Assembly (NCBI RefSeq): GCF_001552635.1
Contig: NZ_BCRO01000019.1
Span: 62,001-126,000 of the forward strand
DNA length: 64,000 nucleotides
DNA from: Actinomadura hibisca NBRC 15177
GTDB lineage: Bacteria > Actinomycetota > Actinomycetes > Streptosporangiales > Streptosporangiaceae
Reading direction: 5' to 3'
Shown here: piece after piece, positions 18,723-31,167 of the stretch
Layout: each line of letters starts with the position of its first letter
Numbering within the stretch: the first letter of the stretch is position 1
Program-made: the position numbers and the translations under genes
The notes under the pieces: generated by a model
Told to the model about the DNA's origin: nothing
Seen by the model: the letters and a program-made list of their open reading frames with translations, nothing else
Databases searched by the model: none

Positions 18723-18950
18723 GGCGGAAAAGATACCGGAGTGTCCGCCTGGTCATTGGGGAGACCTCGGGACCAACAGGTATCAGTTTCCCATACTGTG
18801 ACCTACCGCACGGTACCGGTACGCATCACAGGGTCTGCCGGGGCCGAAGGGGCCGACCGGAACGGTCATTTGCCGGGTTCTGCCCACATCCTCCGCTCCC
18901 ATCGGCGATGGTCGGTGGGAAGGTGAGCCGCCCCGACCCAGGAGGCTTGC

Positions 18951-20327
<1,377 letters not shown>

Positions 20328-20338
20328 CGGGGAGCGGG

Positions 20339-21979
<1,641 letters not shown>

Positions 21980-22044
21980 CCTCAAGATCCTTGCGCGTCA
22001 TCCGGGTGGGGGCCGCCCAACAGGTTACGGCCCCCGCCCGCCTT

Positions 22045-22980
22045 TCACGCAGCGGCACCGGCCTTGACCTCGGCGACCGTCACGACCGGGAGCGCCTCCG
22101 GCCGCCGGGACCGGCTCGCGCGCAGCCCGATCACGACCCCGACCGCGACCAGTGCCGCGCCGCCGAGGTCGGCGGGGGTGGGCGCGGCGAGGCCGAGCAG
22201 GACGGTGGTCACCACGGCGCTGATCGGGATCATGCCGGCGAACAGGCCCGCGCGGTCGGCGCCCAGGCGGCCGATCGCGTCGTACCAGAGCAGGAACGCG
22301 ATGGTCGTCACGATCACCGTCAGGTAGGCGAACGCGGCCAGCTCGCCGCCGGTCGGCACGCGCAGCACGTGCGTCCCGTCCGCGACCAGGCCGATGGCCA
22401 GCAACATCGGGGCGGCCAGCGCCGCCGAGTAGGCCGACACGCGCAGCGGGCCGAGGCGGGGGAGCAGCGGCACGGCCAGCAGCGAGAAGCACACCTCGCC
22501 GCCCAGCGCGCCCAGCGCCAGCAGCAGCCCGCGCAGCGAGCCGCTGCCCAGGCCGTTGGCCAGCGCCGCGCCCGCGGCCACCACGCACGCGGCGGCCACC
22601 AGGGCGGGCGCGGGCCGCCGCCGTTCCAGCAGCGGACCGGCCAGCGCCAGGACGACCGGGACCGTCGCGATCACCGTGCCGATGGTGGCGGGGCTGGTGT
22701 CGGCGGTGGCGGCCACGATGAACACGTTGAACGCGGCCAGCCCGGTCGCGGCCAGCGCCGCCAGCAGCCCCCACTCGCGCAGGGTGAGCCTGATCCGGCG
22801 GTGGCGGTCGGTGAAGCGCACCACCGCGAGGAGGATGGCGGCGGCGACGGTGTAGCGGACGGCCTGGCCGCCGAAGACGGGGTAGTCGGCGATGGTGGCC
22901 GACACGGCGGTGAGCGAGCCGACGAACGTCATCGCCACGCCCGCGCCGAGCAGGCCATGAGGGCTGGTGGAAGCGGTCAT
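22045..22980 (-). CDS. EamA/DMT-family exporter
   Basis: At 311 residues with ten predicted hydrophobic helices in two EamA repeats (LGAGVAMTFVGSLTAVSATIA ... GLLLALGALGGEVCFSLLAVPLLPRLG), this is a drug/metabolite transporter superfamily permease, probably exporting an amino acid or small metabolite. ATG 22980 starts the first helix directly; the open frame continues upstream into the divergent promoter. The MocR-type regulator transcribed from the other side is its likely controller. Confidence 0.85.
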   Translation of the reverse strand: MTASTSPHGLLGAGVAMTFVGSLTAVSATIADYPVFGGQAVRYTVAAAILLAVVRFTDRHRRIRLTLREWGLLAALAATGLAAFNVFIVAATADTSPATIGTVIATVPVVLALAGPLLERRRPAPALVAAACVVAAGAALANGLGSGSLRGLLLALGALGGEVCFSLLAVPLLPRLGPLRVSAYSAALAAPMLLAIGLVADGTHVLRVPTGGELAAFAYLTVIVTTIAFLLWYDAIGRLGADRAGLFAGMIPISAVVTTVLLGLAAPTPADLGGAALVAVGVVIGLRASRSRRPEALPVVTVAEVKAGAAA

Positions 22981-23001
22981 GACAGGAACGTTAGGAGCGC
23001 T

Positions 23002-23023
23002 TTGGCCCCAGGGGCAGGGCCAA
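23002..23023. promoter_or_regulatory. Inverted repeat TTGGCCC-N8-GGGCCAA in the divergent promoter
   Basis: A perfect 7-bp-arm inverted repeat lies 22 bp from the exporter start and 70 bp from the regulator start. This is the classic position for a MocR/PdxR operator that controls both genes. The assignment is inference. Confidence 0.5.
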
Positions 23024-23092
23024 TCGCGGCGCGCGGGAGTGGTCCATAACGTTCGCCGTGACACCCGGGGCCGTCGAGGCGCTGAAGCAAAC

Positions 23093-24505
23093 GTGAGCGA
23101 TCTCCATCTTCCCCTCGACCGGGCCGCCGGCCGGCTCGCCGCCCAGATCGCCGCCGGGTTCCGCGGCGCGGTCCGCTCCGGGCGGCTGGCGGCCGGGACC
23201 CGGCTGCCCTCCAGCCGCGACCTCGCCCGTGACCTGGAGGTCTCCCGCGGCGTCGTGGTCACCGCCTACGAGCAGCTCATCGCCGAGGGCTTCCTGACCG
23301 CGCGGCGCGGCGACGGCACCCGGGTCGCCGAGCTGGCCCGGCCCGAGCGCCCCGAGCCGCCCGCCGCGCCCGAGCCCGCGCCCGCCGCCTCCGTCGCGAA
23401 GCCCGCCTACGACCTGCGGCCGGGGCACCCGGACGTCGCGTCGTTCCCGCGCGAGCGCTGGGCGGCGGCGCTGCGCGCGGTGCTGCGCACGGTCCCGCAC
23501 GAGGACCTGCTCGACTACCCCGACCCGGCCGGGGCCCCCACCCTGCGCGCCGAGCTGGCCGGGTACCTGGGCCGGGTGCGCGCCGCCGCCGTCACCCCCG
23601 GCCAGATCACGATCATGAACGGGGTCGCGCACGGCCTGTCGGCGCTGGCGCGGCTGCTGCCCGCCGAGGGGCACACCGCGCTGGCGCTGGAGGACCCCAC
23701 CAGCGACCGGCAGCTGCCCATGCTGGAGGCCACCGGCATCCGGCTGGAGCGCGTCCGGGTGGACGCCGAGGGCCTGGACGTGGCGGCGCTGCGCCGCACC
23801 GGCGCCCGTGCCGTCCTGGTCACCCCCGCGCACCAGTACCCGACCGGGGTGGTGTTGTCGCCGGGCCGCCGCGCCGAGCTGATCGCCTGGGCCCGCGAAG
23901 TGGACGGGCTGGTCATCGAGGACGACTACGACGCCGAGTTCCGCTACGACCGCGACCCCGTCGGCTGCCTGCAGGGCGTCGATCCCGAGCGGGTGGTGCT
24001 GGTCGGCTCGGTCAGCAAGGCGCTGGCCCCGGCGCTGCGGCTGGGCTGGGCCGCCGCGCCGCCCCGGCTGGCCGCGCGGCTGCGCGAGCACCGCCTGAAC
24101 ACCGATCTGGGCGCTCCCTCCCTGGAACAGCACGCCCTGGCGCATTACCTGTCCGGCGGCGGGTACGACCGCCACCTGCGGACGATGCGACGGCGCTACC
24201 GGGCCCGCCGCGACGCGCTGGTGGAGGCGTTGCGCGAGCACGTGCCGGAGGCCACCGTGCACGGTGTGTCGGCCGGCATCCACCTGTACGTGGAACTGCC
24301 GCGCGGCACCGACGAGGCCGCCGTGGTGGCGGCCGCCGCCGAGGCGGGGGTCGCCGTCACCGGCGCCACGGCGACGTGGTCGACGGGCCGGGCCGCCGCC
24401 GCGCCGCCCGCGCTGGTCCTCGGGTACGCGGGCCTGAACGAGGCGCGCCTCGCGAGGGCGGCCGCGCTTCTGGGAGCTGCGGTTACCCTCGGTGCTCGCG
24501 GGTAG
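23093..24505 (+). CDS. MocR/PdxR-type GntR regulator with aminotransferase domain
   Basis: The 470-residue protein has an N-terminal GntR winged helix (residues ~10-75: AAQIAAGFRGAVRSGRLAAGTRLPSSRDLARDLEVSRGVVVTAYEQL) and a fold-type I aminotransferase domain. The PLP lysine should be in GSVSKALAPALRLGW, and DDYDAEFRYDR carries the cofactor-binding Asp. Such proteins sense PLP or amino compounds and rarely act as enzymes. GTG 23093 begins SDLHLPLDRAAG, where family members start. The gene may read on into the small downstream gene (29-nt gap). Confidence 0.9.
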   Translation: MSDLHLPLDRAAGRLAAQIAAGFRGAVRSGRLAAGTRLPSSRDLARDLEVSRGVVVTAYEQLIAEGFLTARRGDGTRVAELARPERPEPPAAPEPAPAASVAKPAYDLRPGHPDVASFPRERWAAALRAVLRTVPHEDLLDYPDPAGAPTLRAELAGYLGRVRAAAVTPGQITIMNGVAHGLSALARLLPAEGHTALALEDPTSDRQLPMLEATGIRLERVRVDAEGLDVAALRRTGARAVLVTPAHQYPTGVVLSPGRRAELIAWAREVDGLVIEDDYDAEFRYDRDPVGCLQGVDPERVVLVGSVSKALAPALRLGWAAAPPRLAARLREHRLNTDLGAPSLEQHALAHYLSGGGYDRHLRTMRRRYRARRDALVEALREHVPEATVHGVSAGIHLYVELPRGTDEAAVVAAAAEAGVAVTGATATWSTGRAAAAPPALVLGYAGLNEARLARAAALLGAAVTLGARG

Positions 24506-24534
24506 GAACGGCAACCACGGCGAAGGAGAGACGG

Positions 24535-24798
24535 ATGAGTCTGGATGAGGCGGCGCGGCAGCTCAAGATGGCGGTGCACGACGCCCAGGTGTCTTTTGAC
24601 TGCGTCGGGCTCGGCGATTTGGACCGTGCCCAGGAGCACGCGGTCACCGCGCGCACCGCGGCGGACGCGGCGTTGCTGGCACTGACCCAGGCGCTGCAGG
24701 ACATGTCCCCCGAGGAGGCGCAGGCCGCCGGGGAACGGGCCGTGGCGGCGCTGGAGGAGAGCGAGCCCCCGCCGGCGGGGGTGCAGGAAAGGGTCTGA
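24535..24798 (+). CDS. Small acidic helical protein of unknown function
   Basis: The 87-residue protein is predicted to be nearly all alpha-helical, Ala-rich and acidic, with no Cys motif or membrane segment apart from a single Cys (DCVG). I do not recognise the family. The ATG at 24535 follows GAAGGAGAG at 5-6 nt, so it is clearly translated. It lies 29 nt after the MocR-type gene and ahead of a strong bidirectional terminator. Confidence 0.65.
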   Translation: MSLDEAARQLKMAVHDAQVSFDCVGLGDLDRAQEHAVTARTAADAALLALTQALQDMSPEEAQAAGERAVAALEESEPPPAGVQERV

Positions 24799-24807
24799 AA
24801 CAACGCC

Positions 24808-24850
24808 GAACGGCCGTCCGAGGGGTGCTCGGGCGGCCGTTCCGCGTTTT
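24808..24850. terminator. Bidirectional terminator between convergent genes
   Basis: A 15-bp stem with one G-U pair (24808-24822 with 24828-24842), a GGGTG loop and TTTT at 24847-24850 separates the small helical protein gene from the MFS gene on the other strand. Confidence 0.8.
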
Positions 24851-24856
24851 CGACGG

Positions 24857-26089
24857 TCAGACGGTCGGGCGCTCGGCGACCGGCGCGTCGGTGCGCGACC
24901 CGGGCACCGGCCGCGGCGCGAACCCCCTGGCCGCCGCGAAGATCACCCCGATCAGCACCAGCGGCACGATGAAGGCCAGCCGCAACCCGTGCTCGGGGTC
25001 GGCCGGCGCGATCGCGCCGACCACCGCCGCGCCCAGCACGAAGCCGACGTAGTTGAAGATGTTGACGCGGGCGACCGCGACGCCGAGGCCGGTCGGGTCC
25101 ACCTTGGCGGCGGCGGTGTAGGAGACCGGCGCGATCACGCTGAGCCCCAGGCCCACGACCGCGAAGCCCGCGATGGCCACCGCGGCGTTGGGCGCGGCCA
25201 CCACCGCGACCATGCCGAGCAGCCCGACCAGCGCGCCGATCCGCACCACCTGCGGCGCGCCCCGGCGGCGCACCGCGAGGTCGGCGACGCCCCGGCTGAT
25301 CACCATGGCGACCTGGTAGGCGACGTAGCCGAGCGGCGCGACCCAGTCGCTGCTGCCCAGCTCGTCGTCCAGGTACTTGGCGCCGTAGCTCGACAGCGCC
25401 GAGTCGGTCAGGTAGAACGCCGCCATCGCCGCGCCGACCACCAGGATCGGCCGCCACGGCACCCGGCTGCCGGCCGCCTTCAGCTCGGCGGCGCTGGGCT
25501 GCCCGGCGGCCTCCTCGTCCTTGGTCATCAACCGGTGCGCGGTGGCCAGCGAGACCACGATGCCGAGCACCGAGGCGATCGCGAACCCGACCGGCAGCGC
25601 CAGGTCCAGCTTGTTGGACAGCGCCGCCCACAGGCCGCCGAGGATGCCGGCCATGCTCCACACCGCGTAGAAGCCGGTGATCAGGCTCATGCCGTGGCGG
25701 CGCTCGACCGCGACGGCCTGCGCGTTCATCGACGCGTCCACGCCGCCGACGCACAGCCCGAACAGCGCCACGGTCGCGAACAGCGCCACGTCGTTGTCGC
25801 CGGTCAGGCCGACCAGGATGATGGTGACGCACTCGGCGGGCTGCACGACGCGCAGCACCAGGCCGCTGCCGAACCGCTTGAACAGGAACTCCGACAGCAC
25901 GCTGCCGAGCCCGGCGATCAGCGGGACCATCAGCAGCACCAGCGAGAGGACGCCGTCGCTCAGGTGGTGGGTCTTCTGGATCTGCGGGACCTGGGTGACC
26001 AGGGTGGCGAAGCACAGGCCCTGGACGCCGAAGGCGGCGTAGGCCGCCAGGCGCGCCTGCCGGTCCCGGACGGTGATGCCCTGACTCAC
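24857..26089 (-). CDS. MFS transporter
   Basis: This 410-residue permease has about 12 helices. FGVQGLCFATLVTQVPQIQK in helix 1, FGLCVGGVDASMNAQAV in helix 4 and TGFYAVWSMAGILGGLW in helix 5 match the group of MFS proteins related to YfkF/Fsr-like sugar or drug permeases found in actinomycetes. The substrate is unknown. GTG near 26089 is chosen because GAGAGGGG precedes it by 8 nt; the frame extends 18 codons further without an RBS. Confidence 0.82.
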   Translation of the reverse strand: MSQGITVRDRQARLAAYAAFGVQGLCFATLVTQVPQIQKTHHLSDGVLSLVLLMVPLIAGLGSVLSEFLFKRFGSGLVLRVVQPAECVTIILVGLTGDNDVALFATVALFGLCVGGVDASMNAQAVAVERRHGMSLITGFYAVWSMAGILGGLWAALSNKLDLALPVGFAIASVLGIVVSLATAHRLMTKDEEAAGQPSAAELKAAGSRVPWRPILVVGAAMAAFYLTDSALSSYGAKYLDDELGSSDWVAPLGYVAYQVAMVISRGVADLAVRRRGAPQVVRIGALVGLLGMVAVVAAPNAAVAIAGFAVVGLGLSVIAPVSYTAAAKVDPTGLGVAVARVNIFNYVGFVLGAAVVGAIAPADPEHGLRLAFIVPLVLIGVIFAAARGFAPRPVPGSRTDAPVAERPTV

Positions 26090-26321
26090 GCGGCATCCCC
26101 TCTCTGGCGGTGATGAGCGACGCTCAATATGAAGAAGATTCACGTCAGCGTAGAGGTCGCACGGTAAGCGGTCAATGACGGAAATGCCTGGTCAGTCGAT
26201 CATGTCGCCGCGCCGGGCGCGCCCCGCCGCCGCCCGCCCGGACGTGCGGCGAACCGGGAAACCCGGCAACCCTAGGGCGAGATGGGGCGTTCCCGCACGG
26301 ATTTTCCGGCCTTCCGCCCGT

Positions 26322-26327
26322 TAACCT
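26322..26327 (+). promoter_or_regulatory. -10 element of a leaderless DUF1707 gene
   Basis: TAACCT ends 7 nt before the GTG at 26335 and no Shine-Dalgarno sequence is present, so the mRNA probably starts at the start codon. Confidence 0.5.
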
Positions 26328-26334
26328 TGGTCCC

Positions 26335-26946
26335 GTGGACACACCCGACCGCCGCCGGGACCCGGACAAGGCCACGAGCGTGCGCGACCTGCGCGCCTCC
26401 GACGCCGACCGCGAACGTGTGGCCGACGCGCTCGGCGAGGCCCTCGCCGACGGCCGCCTCACCATGGAGGAGCACTCCGAGCGCGCCTCCCGCGCCTACG
26501 AAGCCCGCACCCTGGGCGAGCTGACCGGCCTGACCGGCGACCTCAGCCCGGAGGAGGCCCAGCCGATCCTGGTGGACGACCGCCCGGTGTCGGTGCTGTT
26601 CGGCCGCGCCCGCCGCGACGGCCGCTGGGTCGTGCCGGTCAAGCTGCCGCTGCTGGCCCTGTTCGGCACGGTCGAGCTGGACCTGCGCGAGGCCGTCCTG
26701 CAACGCCGCCACATCGTGCTGGACTCGATGGTGCTGGGCGGCCGCATCCGGCTGCTGGTCCCCGAAGGCGTCCAGGTGAACGTGACGGGCCGCTCCATCA
26801 TGTGCACCCGCGAGGTCCGCACCCGCCCGGCGCCCGAGGGCCCGACCATCGAGATCGGCGGCACCATGATCTTCGGCTCGGTCAGCGCCCGCTCCCCCAA
26901 ACGCACCCTGCGCCAGCGCGTCCGGGGCCGCCTCGGGCGTAGTTGA
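26335..26946 (+). CDS. DUF1707 SHOCT-like domain protein with LiaF-like C-terminus
   Basis: The 203-residue protein has a DUF1707 domain (residues ~18-70: LRASDADRERVADALGEALADGRLTMEEHSERASRAYEARTLGEL) with its conserved RxSDxDRE start. A C-terminal beta-rich part resembles the cell-wall-active antibiotic response (LiaF/DUF2154) fold (RHIVLDSMVLGGRIRLLVPEGVQVNV). No membrane helix is present. Family members occur widely in actinomycetes and may respond to envelope stress; the precise role is unknown. GTG 26335 appears leaderless. Confidence 0.85.
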   Translation: MDTPDRRRDPDKATSVRDLRASDADRERVADALGEALADGRLTMEEHSERASRAYEARTLGELTGLTGDLSPEEAQPILVDDRPVSVLFGRARRDGRWVVPVKLPLLALFGTVELDLREAVLQRRHIVLDSMVLGGRIRLLVPEGVQVNVTGRSIMCTREVRTRPAPEGPTIEIGGTMIFGSVSARSPKRTLRQRVRGRLGRS

Positions 26947-26985
26947 GGAAGCGCCCCGGCCGTCTGGCCAGGGCGCTTTCCTTTG
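26947..26985. terminator. Bidirectional terminator between DUF1707 gene and glpX
   Basis: The GGAAGCGCCCCGGCC arm pairs with GGCCAGGGCGCTTTCC across a GTCT loop with one mismatch, and CTTTG follows. It serves both converging genes. Confidence 0.7.
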
Positions 26986-26990
26986 TTGTG

Positions 26991-28025
26991 TCAGACCGCT
27001 TGATCGAAGTTGATCGCGCTGTACGCGCGGAGCTTGTCGAGCTGGTGCTCGCTGGACACCGTGCGGATGGTGCCGCTGCGCGACCGCATGACCAGCGAGT
27101 GCGTGTACGCGGTGCCCTTGCGGTAGCGCACGCCGTCCACCAGCTCGCCGTCGGTGATGCCGGTCGCGGCGAAGAACACGTCGTCGGACTTGATCAGGTC
27201 GTCGGTGGTCAGCACCCGGCCCAGGTCGTGCCCGGCGTCGATCGCCTTGCGCCGCTCGGCGTCGTCCTGCGGCCACAACCGGCCCTGGATGACGCCGCCC
27301 AGCGCCTTGATCGCGCACGCCGCGATGATGCCCTCGGGGGTGCCGCCGATGCCCAGCAGCAGGTCCACGCCGGTGCCCTCGCGGGCCGCCATGATCGCGC
27401 CGGCGACGTCGCCGTCCAGGATGAACTTGATGCGCGCCCCGGTCTCGCGCACCTCCTTGACGATGCCCTCGTGCCGCGGCCGGTCCAGGATGACCACCGT
27501 CACGTCCTGCGGCGAGGAGCCCTTGGCCCGCGCGATCGCGCGGATGTTGTCGGCGATGGGCCGCTCGATGCTCACCACGTCGGCCGCCTCGGGCCCGGTG
27601 ACCAGCTTCTCCATGTAGAACACCGCCGACGGGTCGTACATCGACCCGCGCGGCGCGACCGCCAGCACCGCGATGGCGTTGTTCATGCCGAGGGCGGTCA
27701 GCCGCGTGCCGTCCACCGGGTCCACGGCCACGTCGCACTCGGCGCCGCTGCCGTCCCCGATCTCCTCCCCGTTGTAGAGCATCGGGGCGTTGTCCTTCTC
27801 GCCCTCGCCGATCACCACCACGCCCTTCATGGACACGGTGTTGATCAGCTGGCGCATCGCGTTCACGGCGGCGCCGTCGGCGCCGTTCTTGTCGCCGCGG
27901 CCGACCCAGCGCGCCGCGGCCAGGGCGGCGGCCTCGGTCACCCGGACCAGTTCCATCGCCAGGTTGCGGTCCGGCGCCGCCGGCTCGGTGGTGAGCGGGG
28001 AGGAAACGGAGGTGTCGTCGGACAT
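26991..28025 (-). CDS. glpX: Fructose-1,6-bisphosphatase, class II
   Basis: The enzyme dephosphorylates fructose 1,6-bisphosphate in gluconeogenesis and is a cytosolic, metal-dependent protein. The 344 residues include the metal and substrate motifs [18 protein letters not shown] (~71-88), DPVDGTRL (~99-106) and [12 protein letters not shown] 28025 is chosen because family homology begins about 20 residues later and AAAGGG lies 11 nt ahead. The order glpX, DUF4245, xseB/xseA matches mycobacteria (Rv1099c-Rv1109c). Confidence 0.95.
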   Translation of the reverse strand: MSDDTSVSSPLTTEPAAPDRNLAMELVRVTEAAALAAARWVGRGDKNGADGAAVNAMRQLINTVSMKGVVVIGEGEKDNAPMLYNGEEIGDGSGAECDVAVDPVDGTRLTALGMNNAIAVLAVAPRGSMYDPSAVFYMEKLVTGPEAADVVSIERPIADNIRAIARAKGSSPQDVTVVILDRPRHEGIVKEVRETGARIKFILDGDVAGAIMAAREGTGVDLLLGIGGTPEGIIAACAIKALGGVIQGRLWPQDDAERRKAIDAGHDLGRVLTTDDLIKSDDVFFAATGITDGELVDGVRYRKGTAYTHSLVMRSRSGTIRTVSSEHQLDKLRAYSAINFDQAV

Positions 28026-28192
28026 GACCAGGCAGCCCTTTCGGTCGGTGACTACACGGATTCTCTGCGGACTGGGCGCCGGGCTACAAATTGGACCAGA
28101 CCAGAGGTCCGCAGCAGAGCCGTGACACCCGCGGGGGGACAGGTTTTGGCGACCACACGGGTCAGGGATCGTTTCCCCCAGGGCGGAGGGCG

Positions 28193-28198
28193 TAATCT
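28193..28198 (+). promoter_or_regulatory. -10 element of a leaderless TetR gene
   Basis: TAATCT ends 8 nt before the ATG at 28207. Only a GGAGGG at 28186-28190 lies further upstream, too far for initiation at this codon, so leaderless translation is likely. Confidence 0.5.
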
Positions 28199-28206
28199 CA
28201 GCATCC

Positions 28207-28860
28207 ATGAGCAGCGACATCGACGTCTCGTCCGGCGGGGCCGCCGGCGGCGCGGCCCCCTCCCGCACCTCCGACCGCGGGGCGGCCACGCGCGGCGCCC
28301 TGCTGGCCGCGGCGCGGGACGTGTTCTGCGAGGCGGGCTTCGCGCAGGCGGCGGTGACCGACATCGTCGCCAAGGCCGGGGCCAGCGTCGGCAGCCTCTA
28401 CCACCACTTCAACGGCAAGGCCGACCTGTACCTCACGCTGTTCGAGGAGTTCCAGGTCCGGCAGCAGGAGCGCACCCGCGAGGCGATCAGCGCGGTGCGC
28501 GAGGCCGGGGAGGGCGACCCGATGCGGCAGTTCGTCGCCGGCGCGGGCGCCTACCTCAACGGGTGCCTGGAGGAGCGCGACGTCGCGCGGCTGTTCATCT
28601 CCGGCGACGGCCCGCCCGGGTTCGACCGGGTGATGCGCCAGCGGCTCAACAAGTGGGCCCGCCGCAACGCCGCGCTGTTCCACACCGCCGACGGCGGCGA
28701 GGACGAGGCCCTGGTCGTGGTGCTCACCGGCGCGATGGCGGGCGCGGTGTCGGAGGTGTCGCTGATGGAGGACCAGAGCGCGGCGCGGCGGCTGGCCGAC
28801 GAGGTCATGGTGATCGTCGGCACGATCAGCGACCCCCGTACCGAGCAGGCCGGACGGTAG
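28207..28860 (+). CDS. TetR-family regulator
   Basis: The 217-residue protein has a clear N-terminal HTH (residues ~27-75: [49 protein letters not shown]) with the SVGSLYHHF recognition helix, and a helical C-terminal ligand domain. No divergent transporter or enzyme is adjacent, so the target is unclear; the nearest candidates are glpX and the downstream DUF4245 gene, which starts 14 nt after its stop. Confidence 0.88.
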   Translation: MSSDIDVSSGGAAGGAAPSRTSDRGAATRGALLAAARDVFCEAGFAQAAVTDIVAKAGASVGSLYHHFNGKADLYLTLFEEFQVRQQERTREAISAVREAGEGDPMRQFVAGAGAYLNGCLEERDVARLFISGDGPPGFDRVMRQRLNKWARRNAALFHTADGGEDEALVVVLTGAMAGAVSEVSLMEDQSAARRLADEVMVIVGTISDPRTEQAGR

Positions 28861-28874
28861 GGAATCCTGGAAGC

Positions 28875-29588
28875 GTGAGCGACAAGACCTCCGACCCGAC
28901 CGCCCAGCCCGCCGCAGGGCCCGCCGAGCCCGTCTCCGAGGCCACCGCCGTGCGGGCCGAGGCCCCGGCGGAGCAGGCCGCGCCCGCCGACCCGCGCGGG
29001 ACGGTGCAGGTGACCCCCGGCGTGTACAAGCGGCTGACCACCGGGCTCGGCGGCTTCACGCTCGCGATGGGGGCGTGCCTGCTGCTGGTGGCGGTGATCT
29101 ACGCGGTCACGCCGCGCAGCACCGAGGAGGTCCTGCCCACCGTCGACTACCAGTCCCAGCTGTGGGCGATGCGCAACGACGCGCCCTACACCGTGCACGC
29201 GCCCGAGGGCCTGCCCGCCGGATGGCGGCCCACCAGCTCCCGGCTGACCGGGCTCGGCAAGCCCGGCGAGCCGGTCGCCTGGCACCTGGGCTTCGTCACC
29301 CCCACCGACCAGTACGCGGCGCTGGAGCAGAGCAACGAGAAGGCGTCCGAGTACGTCAAGCGGATGACCAACAACAAGAACTCCAGCGGCACCCAGCAGG
29401 TCGCCGGGCAGACCTGGACCCGGTACTTCCGCAAGGACAAGAAGCAGAACTCCCTGGCCCGCACGCTGCCCGACGGCGTCAGCCTCGTGGTGGCGGGCAC
29501 CGCCTCCTACGAGGAGCTGGCGGTGCTGGCCGCGTCGCTGAAGCCGCAGGCCAAGGGCGGTGCGCCGGTGCCGACCCCCGGCTCCTAG
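28875..29588 (+). CDS. DUF4245 membrane-anchored protein
   Basis: The 237-residue protein has an Ala/Pro/Glu-rich cytoplasmic N-terminus (1-45), a single membrane helix (~56-80, GLGGFTLAMGACLLLVAVIYAV) and an extracytoplasmic DUF4245 domain (~88-225) with GLPAGWRPTSSRLTG and WHLGFVTPTDQYAALEQS. This family stands next to glpX in mycobacteria too (Rv1100); its function is unknown. GTG 28875 starts 14 nt after the TetR stop. Its last four bases are shared with the convergent xseB stop. Confidence 0.88.
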   Translation: MSDKTSDPTAQPAAGPAEPVSEATAVRAEAPAEQAAPADPRGTVQVTPGVYKRLTTGLGGFTLAMGACLLLVAVIYAVTPRSTEEVLPTVDYQSQLWAMRNDAPYTVHAPEGLPAGWRPTSSRLTGLGKPGEPVAWHLGFVTPTDQYAALEQSNEKASEYVKRMTNNKNSSGTQQVAGQTWTRYFRKDKKQNSLARTLPDGVSLVVAGTASYEELAVLAASLKPQAKGGAPVPTPGS

Positions 29589-29815
29589 AACGGGGTCGCG
29601 GGGTCCGCCTCGCCGCCGCCGTCCGGCTGGGCCATCGCGGCGGCCAGCCGGGCGCGGGCGCCCTCCAGCCACTCCTCGCAGATCGCGGCGAGCTTCTCGC
29701 CGCGCTCCCACAACGCGAGCGACTCCTCAAGGGTCAGCCCGCCGGACTCCAGCCGCTTGACGACCTCGGTCAGCTCGTCGCGCGCCTGCTCGTAGGACAT
29801 TCTCTGGTCGGCCAC
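29585..29815 (-). CDS. xseB: Exodeoxyribonuclease VII small subunit
   Basis: The 76-residue protein is the XseB subunit that binds several copies per XseA to form the single-strand-specific exonuclease VII. SYEQARDELTEVVKRLESGGLTLEESLALWERGEKL is the family core, and the tail is acidic. GTG 29815 has AAGG at a good distance and lies 9 nt after the xseA stop, so the two are one operon. Confidence 0.93.
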   Translation of the reverse strand: MADQRMSYEQARDELTEVVKRLESGGLTLEESLALWERGEKLAAICEEWLEGARARLAAAMAQPDGGGEADPATPF

Positions 29816-29824
29816 CCGACAACC

Positions 29825-31039
29825 TTAGGGCTCCAGGTGCTCGGCCACGGTCACCGCGAGGCGCCCGTCGGCGAGCCGCACCAGCAGCCGGTCGCCGTCG
29901 CCGACGTCCCCGGCGGCGCGGACGACGGCCTCGTCCTCGCGCTGGACGATCGCGTACCCGCGCTGCAACGTCGCGGCCGGTGACAGCGCCAGCAGCCGCG
30001 CGCGGGTGTGGGAGAGCTGGTCACCGGCCCGGTCGAGCGCACCGGACAGGCAGCGCCGGGTCCGGTCGCGCAGCGCGCCGATCCGCTCGTCCTGGCGCTC
30101 GATCTCCCGGACGGGATCGGCCAGCGCGGGCCGGGACCGCGTCGCCGTCAGCCACGCCAGCTCCCGCTCGACGCCCCCGGCCAGCACCCGGCGGCCCCGG
30201 TCGCGGAGCTGCCGGACGAGCTGGAGCTGCTCGCGCACGTCCGGCACCGTCTTCTTGGCCGCGTCGGTCGGCGTGGAGGCGCGCAGGTCGGCGACCAGGT
30301 CGAGGATGGGGGAGTCCTGCTCGTGCCCGATCGCGCTGACGACCGGGGTGCGCGCGGCCGCGACCGCCCGCACCAGCGCCTCGTCGGAGAACGGCAGCAG
30401 GTCCTCCATCGAGCCGCCGCCGCGCGCGATGATGATGACGTCGATCGTGGGGTCGGCGTCCAGCTTGCGCAGCGCCTCCATGACCTCGCCGACGGCGTGG
30501 TTGCCCTGCACGGCGGTGTTCTCGACCTGGAACTCCACGGCGGGCCAGCGGCGGCGCGCGTTCTGCAGCACGTCGTGCTCGGCGTCGGACTGGCGGCCGG
30601 TGATCAGCCCGATCCGGCCGGGCAGGAACGGCAGCGGCCGCTTGCGCTCGGCCCGGAACAACCCCTCGGCCGTCAGCACCTGCCTGAGGCGTTCGAGCCG
30701 GGCCAGCAGCTCGCCGACGCCGACCGGCCGCACCTCCAGCGCGGCCAGCGAGAAGGTGCCCCGGTTAACCCAGAAGTCGGGCTTGGCGTGCACCACGACC
30801 CGCGCCCCGTCGGTGACCGCCGGGCCCGCCGCCTCGAACACCCCGCGCGGCCCGACCACCCGCACCGACATGTTGGCGGTGGGGTCGCGAAGCGTGAGGT
30901 AGACCGTGCCGCCGCGCGCCTTCAGCTCGGTGATCTGCCCCTCGACCCAGATCCGGCCGAGCCGGCCGATCCAGCCGCCGACCGCCTGGAGCACGGTCCG
31001 GACCGGGACGGGGGACTCGGCACTGGTGTCCATCGCCAT
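29825..31039 (-). CDS. xseA: Exodeoxyribonuclease VII large subunit
   Basis: This 404-residue protein has an N-terminal OB-fold (residues ~10-105, [22 protein letters not shown]) and the catalytic core with [44 protein letters not shown] and [14 protein letters not shown]. The helical C-terminus carries XseB-binding coiled coils. It degrades single-stranded DNA in mismatch repair and damage tolerance. ATG 31039 appears leaderless (TAGGCT 7 nt upstream on the minus strand); ATG 31033 is the alternative. Confidence 0.93.
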   Translation of the reverse strand: MAMDTSAESPVPVRTVLQAVGGWIGRLGRIWVEGQITELKARGGTVYLTLRDPTANMSVRVVGPRGVFEAAGPAVTDGARVVVHAKPDFWVNRGTFSLAALEVRPVGVGELLARLERLRQVLTAEGLFRAERKRPLPFLPGRIGLITGRQSDAEHDVLQNARRRWPAVEFQVENTAVQGNHAVGEVMEALRKLDADPTIDVIIIARGGGSMEDLLPFSDEALVRAVAAARTPVVSAIGHEQDSPILDLVADLRASTPTDAAKKTVPDVREQLQLVRQLRDRGRRVLAGGVERELAWLTATRSRPALADPVREIERQDERIGALRDRTRRCLSGALDRAGDQLSHTRARLLALSPAATLQRGYAIVQREDEAVVRAAGDVGDGDRLLVRLADGRLAVTVAEHLEP

Positions 31040-31046
31040 GACCAGC

Positions 31047-31052
31047 AGCCTA
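31047..31052 (-). promoter_or_regulatory. -10 element of leaderless xseA
   Basis: On the minus strand TAGGCT ends 7 nt before the ATG at 31039, and no ribosome-binding sequence is near. Confidence 0.4.
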
Positions 31053-31167
31053 GAGGCGTGGGCGGGCACCAGGACCCGCATAACGGTCGAGTCACGGGAT
31101 TGATGTGATCTTGCCCACCCGGGGCGCCGCCTGTGCAATGTCACACAGCACAGGGAGGCGAACCCCA

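Noticed and set aside
31131-31145. TGTGCAATGTCACA before livK as a second CRP site
   Set aside because: The half-sites are two bases too close for TGTGA-N6-TCACA and the first lacks the A; it is probably coincidental.
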